Source of the DNA: Cystobasidium ongulense
Taxonomy: Eukaryota; Basidiomycota; Cystobasidiomycetes; Cystobasidiales; Cystobasidiaceae
Direction: 5' to 3'
Length of the DNA stretch: 64,000 nt
NCBI GenBank assembly: GCA_022835595.1
Contig: BQUP01000003.1
Span: forward strand, 936,629-1,000,628
Below are positions 46,001 through 56,181 of the stretch, in pieces. Under the pieces are notes generated by a model. The model was given only the letters and a program-made list of their open reading frames with translations. It had not been told where the DNA came from and made no database searches. A program made the position numbers and the translations under genes. The stretch's first letter is position 1, and the number at the start of each line of letters is the position of its first letter.

Positions 46001-47495
46001 TGCTGATCTCCATATCGCCTCTTTGCAGAACTATACGATGACTTGCTTGAGTTAGCGCATTCTCTTACCTACTATCAACGCTCAATATCTCCACAAATGT
46101 GGCAGTTCTTCGAACAGCTTTTCCAGTTGTTCAAAGGGTCAGGTGTCGACTTCGTTGAAGGTGAGACTCAGATAAAAGTCTCGCAAGCTAGACATTGAAG
46201 ACTAAACCTTGCGTGCCGTCTTTTCGCAGAGCTCAACAATGTCTTCGATAACTACGTCAGCTTCGGAGGCCAATCCTTACAGAACAACCAAAGATACAAA
46301 GCGATGTTCGTCGAGATCTTTGAAGAAAGCATGCGAAGCTCGTCTCTCGGGGCACAGGACCGTGTGTCAGCTTGCAAATTGGCGGGTCAGACATTGCTGT
46401 GTCTGAAGGGCAATATGGACGAGGTATGCTCTTTATAACTGAGAGAGTTTTTTCGTCCCCACTGATTTTTTCCAATCTCAGTTTCTCCACCGCTACGTCG
46501 AAGTTGCTGTTCATTTCATCCTCCGAGAAGACACCAAGACAGAACCTCTCATTACGAGCGAACTGCATGTCAACTGCATCGAGCTCGTCGTCATCGCCCT
46601 ATACTATAGCCCACCTCTCACTCTGTCCATCCTATCAAAATCAAACACTCTCCAACCCTTCTTCGCACAATGGTTCAGCAAGCTCAGCCATTTCACACGC
46701 GTGCACGATCGCAAGATCTGTATTCTCGCTATCGCTAGTATCTTTTCCACCGTTCCTGGCGAAGTCGCTTCCATACCTGGTCTTTCAGAACAACTCGTTC
46801 GAGCTGCTCTGACTGAGTTTGAAGGACTGCCCAAGGCTCTATCGAGGCGGAAACAGCTAGAGGAGGACTTTGACAAGGAAGATGACGATGACGATGATGA
46901 AGATGAGGATGATGACGATTTCGGAGGTAGTGATGATGTTGGAGACGAAGATGATGTTTATGATGAAGACAACGAGTATCAAGAGCTCCTAGCTAGCAAG
47001 CAGGTAAGCGCGCTCGAGTATAGGCTGGTCTCGATCAATGTGCTGAACCTACCGTACATCTTTTCATGAACCGCAGAAGGAGCTCGACCTTGCATTCGCA
47101 GCGGCGGGCTCGGCTCGAGCGGCCAATGGGGGCAAGCATGCTGATGAAGACGACGACGAGGAAGACGATGATGAGTATGAAGATGACGAAGGGTTGTTCG
47201 GATCGGAGCAGCTTTTCGACACACCTCTTGATAAGCTTGATTCGTATGTTCTCTTCGGTCAAGTTATACAAGGTGAGCTAGCTGCGATACTTAGTACTTT
47301 AATGTGGTATTGCGTCTATCTAGCTTGCTAACGTGTCGGTCCTTTCCCCCGACAGGTCTGCAACAATCGCATGCTCCGCTCCTTCAGCAAGCCACTGCAT
47401 CACTTGGACCGTCAGAACAGCAGGTACTACACAATGTTATGGCAAAAGCTCTGTCTGGTGGAGAAGGTGTCGCCAGTGCACCACAGCAAGCATAA
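43082..47495 (+). CDS. NMD5: Importin-beta family receptor, importin-7/8 (Nmd5/Sxm1) type
   Basis: Karyopherin that imports ribosomal proteins, histones and transcription factors. Fifteen exons: 43082-43171, 43297-43733, 43833-44166, 44250-44374, 44463-44543, 44606-44754, 44825-44951, 45019-45100, 45182-45652, 45713-45965, 46029-46160, 46230-46423, 46482-47003, 47077-47272 and 47356-47495; 1110 aa. An importin N-terminal domain contains RQAAAVYLKNRISRSW and a clear KTCLGTIIAEDFPERWEQLM. HEAT repeats follow, including DDPIEYCRAHFG and YAEARTA-like PAERTAREKDGALRLLGCL. A long acidic stretch (about residues 960-1000, repeated Asp/Glu) near the C-terminus is typical of importin-7/8. Nmd5 and Sxm1 are hard to separate by eye, so the symbol is a best guess. 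Introns are short and canonical. Confidence 0.88.
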
Positions 47496-47769
47496 GGGGC
47501 AGTCAGCCCTCTTTATCGGTTATCTGATCGATCCCACATACCCTCTGTATTATTTATTAAGCATCTTGTGCACCAGTAACACTAGAATATCAGCACTAGT
47601 CCTACGGCATCATGCAGCTACTGCTGCTGGACTTCTGCCATGGCGCTTGGTCTTCTATTGGATCTTTGCCACCATTTATTACCAGGCCTTTCGCTCACTT
47701 TGCCGTGTCAGCCTTTCGCTACTTGCAACACCCAAACAGCCAACACGCATTACAGCCCAGAACGTACCT

Positions 47770-48588
47770 ATGGCGGGTCGACCACCACCACCACGATACT
47801 TGCAGCTGCGGACGGCCACCCGTGGAGAGCCAGACAGAGAGTCAGTCGTGACCATTGTTACGATGGATTGACTGACTTCGACGCAAGGCTGACCGTTAAT
47901 CGTTTATGACTTGCAGTCAAGGCAGCAGGACCATCACAGTAGAGCAGGACGACGATACTCAAGAAGGCAACACTCCTGACTTTGATGGCGTGCTCACGCT
48001 GCGAGGCGGACCTACTCACGGCCAGCGAGTAACATGGCAAGAGGGTACAGTGGACAACGAGTTCTTGAACCGCAAGAAGAGCAAGAGTGCGCTTTATCAC
48101 ATTCTTTCATAATCTATCGAAGCTGACACTCGTCTACAGTATGCTGCATCTTTCACAAATCAAAGCCAAAGACCTTTGACGATCCATTCGCTGAGAGCAG
48201 CTCTTCATCCAGCAGTGGCGACAGCAGTGACGAGAGCGACAGTGACGAGGAGTGCAGTCAATGCAAAGATTGTCATACGTGTGGTGACGAAACGACATCA
48301 AGGAATAGCAACGATGCAGCAATGCACAACTCTACCAAAGGCAAGGCACGGGCTGATCCAAATGGCAACGATGGAGATGGGCACGAACATGGAGAGGTTA
48401 GTAAATCAAGAGATGGTGACTCTCATCAGCATAGCGCCAACTGCATGCATCAACCGCACAAACACAAGTCACGCCGCTCGAAGCCAAAGCCAAATGCATA
48501 TGAGCATCAACCAACATACGGCAAAGGGAGGAAGAAGCGTGATAAAGTTAGCTCGACAATGACCGTGGAAGCAGACAAAACAGCATAA
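47770..48588 (+). CDS. YPI1: Type 1 protein phosphatase inhibitor YPI1/PPP1R11
   Basis: Regulatory subunit of the PP1 phosphatase (inhibitor-3 type). Exons: 47770-47840, 47917-48086 and 48140-48588; 229 aa, longer than yeast Ypi1 (155). The core is GQRVTWQEGTVDNEFLNRKK then SKICCIFHKSKPKTFDDPF, at about residues 62-105. RVTW is an RVxW PP1-docking motif, and KICCIFHK is the family signature, formed across the second intron. A Ser/Asp/Glu stretch follows, then a cysteine-rich patch (ECSQCKDCHTC) and a His/Lys-rich tail (HEHGEVS, HKHKSRRSKPK, GRKKRDK). Cys and His clusters in this family may bind metal. Nuclear location is likely from the basic C-terminus. Confidence 0.91.
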
Positions 48589-49349
48589 CCGGCTGTAGTG
48601 ATATCGTATGTCTGCCTGTTTGCCTCCCATTCTGTCTGCGACGAAATAACAAATATCTAAATTCCCGTTTATATGTTACAGCGAGATACTGCTCACTCTG
48701 GTCTGCATCGGAACGAGTGACTGAGTGGACGTATGGTTGAGAATCGTGAACCATCTGTCTCTGGTCAGAATTCTACCACACTACCAATTTACCGTTACAA
48801 GGCCGAAGCTACAATCTCGTCCTGCCCACTGTCCTTCGAACAGTCCGGCCTGGGTGTCAGCCCTTCCGCCAGCGCCACAGATGTTGTGTGCGCCAGTCGC
48901 AGATGTTATGTGCGCCAGTCGCTTTGAGACCAGCAACCACGAGAAACGAAATGTAGGCGGGTCAGACATCAGATCCTGTAAGCGTAGTATGGGGCGCCCT
49001 GACGGGTACAGTCGCATGAAAAGCTCCAGCTATACATCGCCTCTCCCGTCGAACTCGCGACTAGCGGCAAGCCTTCCGGCTATGATGTTCCACGGGACAA
49101 CACATGTCCATGCCCATACCTCTTATCCTTGCGCCGCCCGGCTACCGTGCTCTGATTCTTTGAGAAGGTACCCTTCATCACTCTGCATAGTCTAACCATC
49201 TCTATCACGCTTGCTCTGACTTTAACATCTGGCAGCCCGCTCTCACGAGAACAGAACAGTCGCCAGTCGTTGATTTCAGTCCTGATATGGCAGGTGGTGG
49301 GGGTAGACCCTAGAAGAGAGGCAACTCGCTGACATTCGTCCGATCCGAG
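48589..49349. other. Intergenic region before the orphan ORFs
   Basis: 761 bases without a supported gene. It carries a 22-bp tandem duplication (48878-48921). Open frames here overlap each other on both strands and none looks like a protein. Confidence 0.45.
48878..48921. repeat. 22-bp tandem duplication
   Basis: Two adjacent copies, 48878-48899 and 48900-48921, cagatgttRtgtgcgccagtcg, differing at one base (g/a). Confidence 0.85.
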
Positions 49350-49742
49350 ATGAGGGCCACCACTAAGCAGTGCAAGTTATTCGAGACTGAGCTCAAGGAA
49401 GTATACGACCTTCTAATGAAAACACAACGAGCATTACAAGAGCGAAAGGACCGTCTTTTAGTGTTTTCCCCCTCTGGGTACACAAACGCACAAGCGCAAA
49501 TTCAGCAGCACTTTTCTGAAAAGATCAGGAGCCCTATCCTCACATTATTGTTTGAAGTCCAGAGTAGCCTGGTCACACCATGCTACACCATTCACCGCCC
49601 ACTCGAACAGCTTCGGCCTAAAGCCATCCATGCGCAAAACAGCAGCTATGCGGTGCGCACAGTGGACATACGAGGCAAGCTGATGCAAGAGTTTGAGACT
49701 GCGTGGATGAAGAGATTGGACATCTACGAACAGTGTCAATGA
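49350..49742 (+). CDS. Orphan uninterrupted ORF, 130 aa
   Basis: I do not recognise it. One uninterrupted frame of 130 codons encodes a charged, mainly helical protein (KQCKLFETELKEVYDLLMKT, QRALQERKDRLL, MQEFETAWMKRLDIYEQCQ). There is no signal peptide or TM. Low Gly and balanced Lys/Glu argue for real coding, but lack of introns is unusual in this window and weakens the case. It could also be a 5' exon of the orphan gene downstream; no donor in the right phase stood out. Confidence 0.35.
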   Translation: MRATTKQCKLFETELKEVYDLLMKTQRALQERKDRLLVFSPSGYTNAQAQIQQHFSEKIRSPILTLLFEVQSSLVTPCYTIHRPLEQLRPKAIHAQNSSYAVRTVDIRGKLMQEFETAWMKRLDIYEQCQ

Positions 49743-50070
49743 CATGTGTACGCCTCTGCTCGGAGATACGCTTGAGCCGTGCAACCCTCTCCTCGAATTC
49801 ATCCGGCAAGCGTGCTTGTGGCAAACATGTTCAACGACGCTGCCCAACTCCGCGTAGACATACACAGCCAGGACATCTTTGCTGCGCCCGGCTGGGTCAC
49901 GCACACGGACATAGCCACGCTCTGGGGAGCTATTGTCTCTTCAGCTGCTGCCTTGTTTCGACCTCTTTCTCTTTCCTCCACATTCATCGAATCAGCTATC
50001 TGAGCAGACTACTAAATTCATTCTCTACCTGCACCCTGACATGGCGGCACAAAAGAAGTGTTCTTAAGGT
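49743..50070. other. Intergenic region between two orphan ORFs
   Basis: 328 bases. A short frame starting MFNDAAQLRVDIHS at 49830 is open for 58 codons but has no supporting context. Confidence 0.3.
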
Positions 50071-51245
50071 ATGCCCCGGCCGCCTGAGTATTCTTCGGCC
50101 ATGGTGGCACGCGGAGACTCCGGACCTCCGCGAGCCGCTCCAAACAGGACACCAATAGATAGTAAGTCCTTCTTCCAGTTCTTAATGTGCCTAACAATAA
50201 TGCACAAACAGCTGATTCATGTTGGTCAGTCCCACGACCACAGCTGCTGCAATCGCCAGGCGATGAGCTTTCTGCTGTTCCTAACAACGAACTTCGTATC
50301 GAGTACCTGTCCCAGAGTCCCATCCCCATTCACCACCGCTTTTGTGCCACGCTCTACGAACTGAGTGACCAGCTGGATGCTCTCTGCACACACGGGTCCG
50401 CTCTTGTCGAATGTGGACGCAACATTGTCAAGGAGAGGAAGGGGATTCGGCCACGAGAAGCAAATTCAGCTATAAGCAATAATGGAAGCCAAAGTGCTAG
50501 CGACACTGCCGCACGCCTCCTCCTGGAAATTGGTGGAGACAATTTACCAAAAGCATTGATGAGACTCTCGCGCTTGCAAAATGCATTGAAAGAGGCATAC
50601 AAACCATCCCATGACGTGTTTCAAGTCTTGTATCCGCTTCAGAAATGTAAGCCGAAAGTAGTAATACCAGGGGTGGTCTCGTTGGATGCATCGGCTGCCG
50701 ACGCTACTGTCGTGTTGAAGATTGCATACAACGGGGAAAAAACTTACGAGAGTCTCTTGAGGGTGTCAGGTCTTATCCGCGAGCTAGCCAGACTGTATAA
50801 TGAGCTCGTTAGGCCTCGTCAGTTTGGTGGACTCTTTCGAGATCTCTATGCGGCGATTGGAGACATCTTGCGCAGCCATGTCTATACGGGAAAATACACC
50901 GTTGAAGGGTGGTCGAAAGATTTCAACGCAGTCTTTCACATGTTGTCACGGTGTCATAACATCGCAAAAGACATGGCTACGAGTCTTAAAGCAAATAGCA
51001 AGACCAGGACGTTCATTGCGCCGATGAAGAGGTTGCCGCCAGTGCAAGATATGGCAAAAGAAGGAAGAGCTTCCAGGCACAGGTATGATTTGTCGAAGAG
51101 TATCACCCCAGCATTGCCGGAAAGAAAGCCCTCTTCTTCTGCATCAATGCGTGGAACAGGTCACGCACCAAAGCCCCGTGGGAAGAATGAAAAGATGCGC
51201 CAGCTAAATCATTCAAGCGTAACTAAGGCACTCGGAGGTCACTGA
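50071..51245 (+). CDS. Orphan helical protein with basic C-terminus
   Basis: Unrecognised. Two exons, 50071-50161 and 50212-51245, joined at a consensus GTAAGT..CAG intron; 374 aa, or 364 if the ATG at 50101 is used. It is mostly helical, with no signal peptide or TM. Regions: IHHRFCATLYELSDQLDALC (about 80-99), LPKALMRLSRLQNALKEAYK, then VVIPGVVSLDAS, YESLLRVSGLIRELARLYNE and LFRDLYAAIGDILRSHV (about 200-270). A basic, Pro/Ser-rich tail contains KPRGKNEKMRQLNHSS. No enzyme motif is visible. The 3' flank shares a repeat with the orphan gene at 33253-34167. The intact 345-codon second exon is much longer than chance, so it is probably a real but lineage-limited gene. Confidence 0.55.
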
Positions 51246-51558
51246 CGAGTGTTCAGACGACGCTACCCTGTAGACGTTATTGAGTAGCCTGCGACCGGAT
51301 TCATCTCTCACCGAAAACTCCAGTCATCTACTACACATATAGACAAATTAGAGCTTTTATAACATTCGACAGTGCTTTGTATTTGTATCTGGAGATTGTA
51401 TTTGTATCTGTCCTTGCACTAGTCTGTATACAGTCCAAATCTTTTTCATTCCATTTCACTTTCTTACCTCTTTACGCGGGCAATCGATCTTGTTTGAATT
51501 GAAAGCTATCCTGCTTTTCCCCCGTCGAACACCTTGCAAACTGTCACGACAATCAGCC
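51246..51558. promoter_or_regulatory. Intergenic region and POB3 promoter
   Basis: 313 bases between the orphan stop and the POB3 start, largely occupied by repeat copy B. Confidence 0.4.
51282..51477 (+). repeat. Dispersed repeat, copy B (orphan-gene 3' flank, POB3 promoter)
   Basis: Counterpart of 34224-34407. The core at 51368-51426 has cagtgctt, tttgtatctgg, ttgtatttgtatctgtcc and agtctg. Here the copy lies within 80-280 bases upstream of POB3, so it may form part of its promoter. Confidence 0.6.
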
Positions 51559-53707
51559 ATGTCCGGCCCAGTGACAGAGTTCACGAGCATCTTCCAGGAG
51601 AATGGCCTCGAGCCTGGCAAGCTGAGGTGGGTTAATCCATTCCTCATGTCCTGCAGCCATCTGAGCGACCCCATTCAATCACAATAGAATGGCCGAGACT
51701 GGCCTGGGATGGAAGGGCGAGTTTGAGACCAAGGCAAGCACAATACCCGCTGCAGACCTGAAATGGATGCAGTGGATGCGCGTCGCTCGCGGCTTCCAGC
51801 TCAGGATAGGCCTCAAGGGCGAGAAGCGCCGCGTCGCCTACGAGGGTTTTGAGCGCGAAGACCACGAACGTCTGCGCAATGCCGTCAACCACTACTACAA
51901 CATCACGCTGGAGGAGAAGGACACGAGTGTTAGAGGCTGGAACTGGGGATATGCTGACATCCAGGGAGACGACCTCGCTTTCCTCGTCGCTGGAAAGCCC
52001 GCCTTCACCGTCCCACTCAACACGGTCCACAATACCTCCATCAACAAGTCAGAAGTAGCGCTCGAGTTCAGAGACGAGAACATGCTTGCTCAGATCAAGA
52101 AGCTCGAAGCAGACAGAGACAACAAAGAAGCTCGGCGGATGAGAAGAGCAGCTCCAGACGAGATGGTCGAAGTGCGCTTCTTCATACCAGGAACTGTCGG
52201 AGAATCAAGACGACGAGGCAAGCAGGCAAAGAAGGATGCAAGTGATGCAGATAAGGTCCACGTCAAGGGTGAAGAAGGAGAAGACGAAGAGAAGAAGCCT
52301 TCGCGTGATTCAGGCTCTGAAGCTGAGGATGAGGAAGATGAAGACCAAGCTGCAGCAGAGACATTCTTCGAGACCATCAAGGAGAAAGCAGAAATTGGTC
52401 AAGTACAGGGTGAGACCCTTGTGTCTTTCCCTGATATTCTATGCACAACGCCAAGGTGAGTCATAGATTTCACGTACTTGGGCAATCTATCATCACCATG
52501 CTGATCATTCATATGCACGTCTCTTTCTACAGAGGCCGCTTCGACGTCGACATGTTCCCCGACTTCCTTCGATTACGCGGCAAGACATATGATTACAAGA
52601 TCATGTACTCTTCTATCGTCAAGCTCTTCCTTCTCCCACGCACAGACGACATTCACGTACAATTCATCATCAATCTCGAGCCACCCATCAGACAAGGTCA
52701 AACGCGCTACCCTTATCTCATAATGCAATTCGCTAAAGAAGAAGAAATGGATGCTGAAATTCAAATGGAAGAGAAGGAGATTCAAGAGAAATATCAAGGG
52801 AAATTGGAAAAGAGATATGAAGCTCCTGCTTATGAGGTCGTTTCATCTATCTTTAGAGCTTTATCTGGCAAGAAGGTTACGATACCAGGCAACTTCCAGA
52901 GGTGTGTCACATGCTACTCTTAAGTGCTGCTCTTTAAAACGTACTGACCATATTCCGTTTTGATAGTCACGGAGGCCATTCAGCCGTCAAAGCCAACTTC
53001 GGAGCAATGGAAGGCCATCTCTTCTTCCTCGACAAGGCTCTCCTGTATATCAGTCGAAATCCTTTATACGTGGCGTACAACGACATCAGCGAGATTCGTT
53101 TCGAGCGTGTATCTGGTGCATTAACATCAGGGCGAACATTTGATTTAATCGTACAAATGAAAGGAAGTAGAAATGAGCATACTTTTTCAGCACTATCAAA
53201 AGAAGAACAAAATTCAGTTGAAGATTACCTTAAGCATGAAAAGAAATTGAGAGTTAAGAATGTCATGGAGGAAAATGTTCAAGCTGTTAATTCTGCTATT
53301 GCTGAAGCTTTGATGGATGAAGATAGTGATGATGATGATGCACCTAGACAAAGAGGTGGAGATGACGATGAAGACTCGGAGGTGGATGAGGACTTCAAGG
53401 CCGATTCTGATGATGACGATGTTGCTGAAGAGTTCGACGAGGTGCGTCCTTTTTGCAGTCGTCCTCTGTAGTGTTTGTCCCGCTAACCTTCTCCTCTTGA
53501 TGATCTCAACAGAACTATTCCGGAAGCGATTCGGGCGATTCTGACGCATCCTCAGACAACGAGGCAGAGTCGGGAGATGATGACGACGATGCAATGGAAG
53601 AAGATGAAGCACCAGCAAAGAAGAAAGCGCCAGCTACGAAAACAAATTCAAAAGGAAGCGACACTGAAGCGCCAGCGAAGAAGAAGCAGAAAAAGAGCAA
53701 GGATTAG
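51559..53707 (+). CDS. POB3: FACT complex subunit POB3 (SSRP1 family)
   Basis: Histone chaperone subunit that, with Spt16, opens and restores nucleosomes during transcription and replication. Exons: 51559-51626, 51688-52455, 52533-52901, 52967-53441 and 53513-53707; 624 aa. The N-terminal dimerisation PH domain has GLGWKGEFETKAS and AADLKWMQWMRVARGFQLRI. The structure-specific recognition PH domain has PGTVGESRRRGKQ and GRFDVDMFPDFLRLRGKTYD, then YKIMYSSIVKLFLLPRTD. The second PH domain has GHSAVKANFGAMEGHLFFLD. The C-terminus is an acidic tail (repeated Asp/Glu), then short Lys-rich runs. There is no HMG box, as in fungal Pob3 rather than animal SSRP1. Two acidic linkers are coded by GAT/GAA-rich simple sequence. 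Confidence 0.95.
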
Positions 53708-53978
53708 AATCGATTTCCTATGCTGGAGAACGCTCGTACCGGTCTTGTCGAGAAATTAATCAGGCACCTTTTCTTTTCATCACCACCTGTAACGGTGTAA
53801 TTGTAATGTACATTGTTGGTAATCGGTGGCTCATCGTGTATTGTGGAACCGTTTCACTTGGGCGGTATAGAACGGCTGCATAGCTTGAGTTTTCTTACTT
53901 TCGCCTTCTTGCTTTGTTTATCTCACTGAACTCTTACATTAAAGTCGAGCAGGGTATATGTACTTCAAGATTATTCGA

Positions 53979-55849
53979 CTATTGATGATCGGCCGCTTCT
54001 CCATTGTGTTGTAATTTATCCTCCCTTGTTGGTACTTCACCCTTCACAGGCACCGTCAAAGTCTCTCCAATATCGCAAACTCCAAATCCGTCATTTCCTA
54101 TTTCATGTGGTATTCCAGCTTCTTTCGTCGCGTCTTCAAGGAGCATAATTGGATATGTCGCCTATATAAAGGGGATGAAAAAAGAAGACATTATACAAGG
54201 TTAGCGATAAGCGATCAACAATTGGATGACTCCGCGTCGTAACGCGGCGAGGCGAGACGTGAAGGTGAAGGTGTCCGAATAGCCTCACCTCGTCTTCTGA
54301 TCCCACGAAGGTAGCGAAATGAATTCCCATTGTCGCTCGTGAACGGACATCTTTATGTATGCACACTGCATCATCGGGTGGAGCATGCATAGCCAATGTT
54401 AAGGCCTCCGGACTCAACTGGAGATTAGGCAATGAAGAAGCGGTAAAAGTCTCAGCCCTATCACACGGTATCAAAAAAGTATGCAGACTCGGAAGGAATG
54501 AGCTCACTCGGAGTCCGAAAGAAGAAACAAAAGATAACGTCCCTCCTCTCCAAATTGGAATAGCTGCAAAATCTATCCCTCCGAACTTTTCACCTATTTG
54601 TTTGAAGACTGGACATGTTGGACCCTCCTTGCTTGCTCTATAGCCGGTATCACTATCAGAACGATTGAAAGGATTCATCAGAAATCAGTCTTCATCCTAA
54701 TTTTGGGTGTCCGCGTTAACGTTCATGATGAGGAAGTGAATGACTCACCCAGCGAAATAAACAGCTGTTCTATCAGGAGCTATACATTCTTTATTTCCTT
54801 TGTCTCCAAATTGTTCAATTACAAAACCAGCCCAAAGTGCGAACTTTTTATCGATTCCAGCTCTAGCAGATTCATGTTGAGCAGGTACGCAGGTTACTTT
54901 AATTTTACCTAATCCATGAGTCAAGAATTCATCTTGGAATATCTTTTCTTCCCACCAATCCATTTCTATTATTTGTTCTTTGGGTACTCCTTCATCTTTG
55001 AACCAGTCTCCTACTTTTAAGGGGACAATGTAACGTATTGTCTTGGGTTGATATTCGAATATCTTTCGTAGTGTGGCACCATCCATATGGTCGAAGCTGC
55101 AATTCCATTCGAATACTACCTTAGCGCTATTTTCCTGCCATCGAGTATTGTGTAGAAAGGTCAACTTACTGATTATGACTTATGAAGAGAAAGTCGACTT
55201 GAGGGAGTTCTTCCACGCTACAAGGCGGATCTAAAGATCTCTGGGGGCCAGCTGCGTCTGTTGGGAAAGCGCGTTGTGCGAATATCGGGTCTATGAGGAG
55301 GGTTATCGGTCTCAGGTCTTTGCGCAATCTCGGTAGCTGCACGAGGACGCCCTGTGATACACATAACGTGTGAGTGTCATGTTTGAGTCTGGCTTATGGA
55401 ATACCCACTGCATGACCCAGCCAAGTCGTCTGTAGCTCGTCTGGATTGACTTGTTTGTCAAAGGTAGGTTTTGCCACCTTTATTCCTGCCAGCCAACACC
55501 AATCAGGAGAGCATCTCGAGAGGATAAAATGATATCCTATACTCACTCCGTGCACTGTCTGGGACAGGCTTCTCGCGCTCTATCGCCATGAGGTCAGGCA
55601 GTTTTCCTTTTGGTTCCTGTGCAGATGGCCACTGAAGATGGACCTGTAGTGTCAGGCAAGCATGGTCGCAGTTGCTCGTCCACGAAGTAATGGACCCACC
55701 GGATTGTCAAAGAATCCAAAAGCACCGTGATGGCTGTTTGGCTTCTTCCACTCGTCGTCTGCATCTGGCGTCGGTGCTGTCGGCGAGAGCTTCTTGAAGG
55801 GCAGGCGGATGTTGTCCTTGAGCTTTTGCACGTTGACCTCGAGGTGCAT
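53979..55849 (-). CDS. NAPE-PLD-like metallo-beta-lactamase phospholipase, copy 1
   Basis: Zinc hydrolase of the N-acyl-phosphatidylethanolamine phospholipase D type (yeast Fmp30). Eight exons (minus): 55849-55700, 55643-55547, 55485-55409, 55351-55170, 55096-54749, 54652-54508, 54417-54289 and 54161-53979; 436 aa. Motifs: TTWLGHAGVLVQLP, then the HxHxDH zinc site as SHNHFDHMDG, completed across the fourth intron. CVPAQHESARAG supplies another His, FAGDTGYRA the Asp ligand, and FAAIPIWRGG follows. LSPEALTLAMHA and MGIHFATFVGSEDE supply the late His, near the C-terminus. The zinc ligands expected in the family are present. Exons of 77, 182, 145 and 129 nt match copy 2 exactly, showing tandem duplication. 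Confidence 0.9.
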
Positions 55850-56181
55850 GGTGGCAGACCCAGAACTGGCGGGAGACTACTACAAGCACTGGCTAGCTAG
55901 TTCTAATCAGCCAACTACTTCTACTAATCAGCTATTAGAAGCTGCTAACCTGCTGCTATTAACCAGATTACTGCTGCTGTTACCTCGTTGTTACACTCGA
56001 TCATCGCCGTCTATTCGCAGCGTCATTTGCTTGGCAATGACACATTAGCGGTCACTCGGGATTGCAATGACCGACTGAAATACTTTTACAACAACAATCT
56101 TCCATTCATTAGACAAGGCTATATACTTCTTCCATCCATTAGATAAGCCTACATAGCAGTCAAGATGTACCGATAACAAGG
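55850..56181. other. Intergenic region between tandem paralogues
   Basis: 332 bases with the copy 1 promoter and the copy 2 3' end. Contains a 30-bp tandem repeat (56098-56157) and ctgctaacctgctgcta-type low-complexity sequence. Confidence 0.45.
56098..56157. repeat. 30-bp tandem repeat, two copies
   Basis: Copies 56098-56127 and 56128-56157 begin tcttccat and share tccatYcattagaYaaGct-like sequence with a handful of differences. Confidence 0.7.

Noticed and set aside
48733-49195. Overlapping open frames between YPI1 and the orphan ORF
   Set aside because: They overlap on both strands, have no helix-like or domain-like pattern, and contain the 22-bp duplication.
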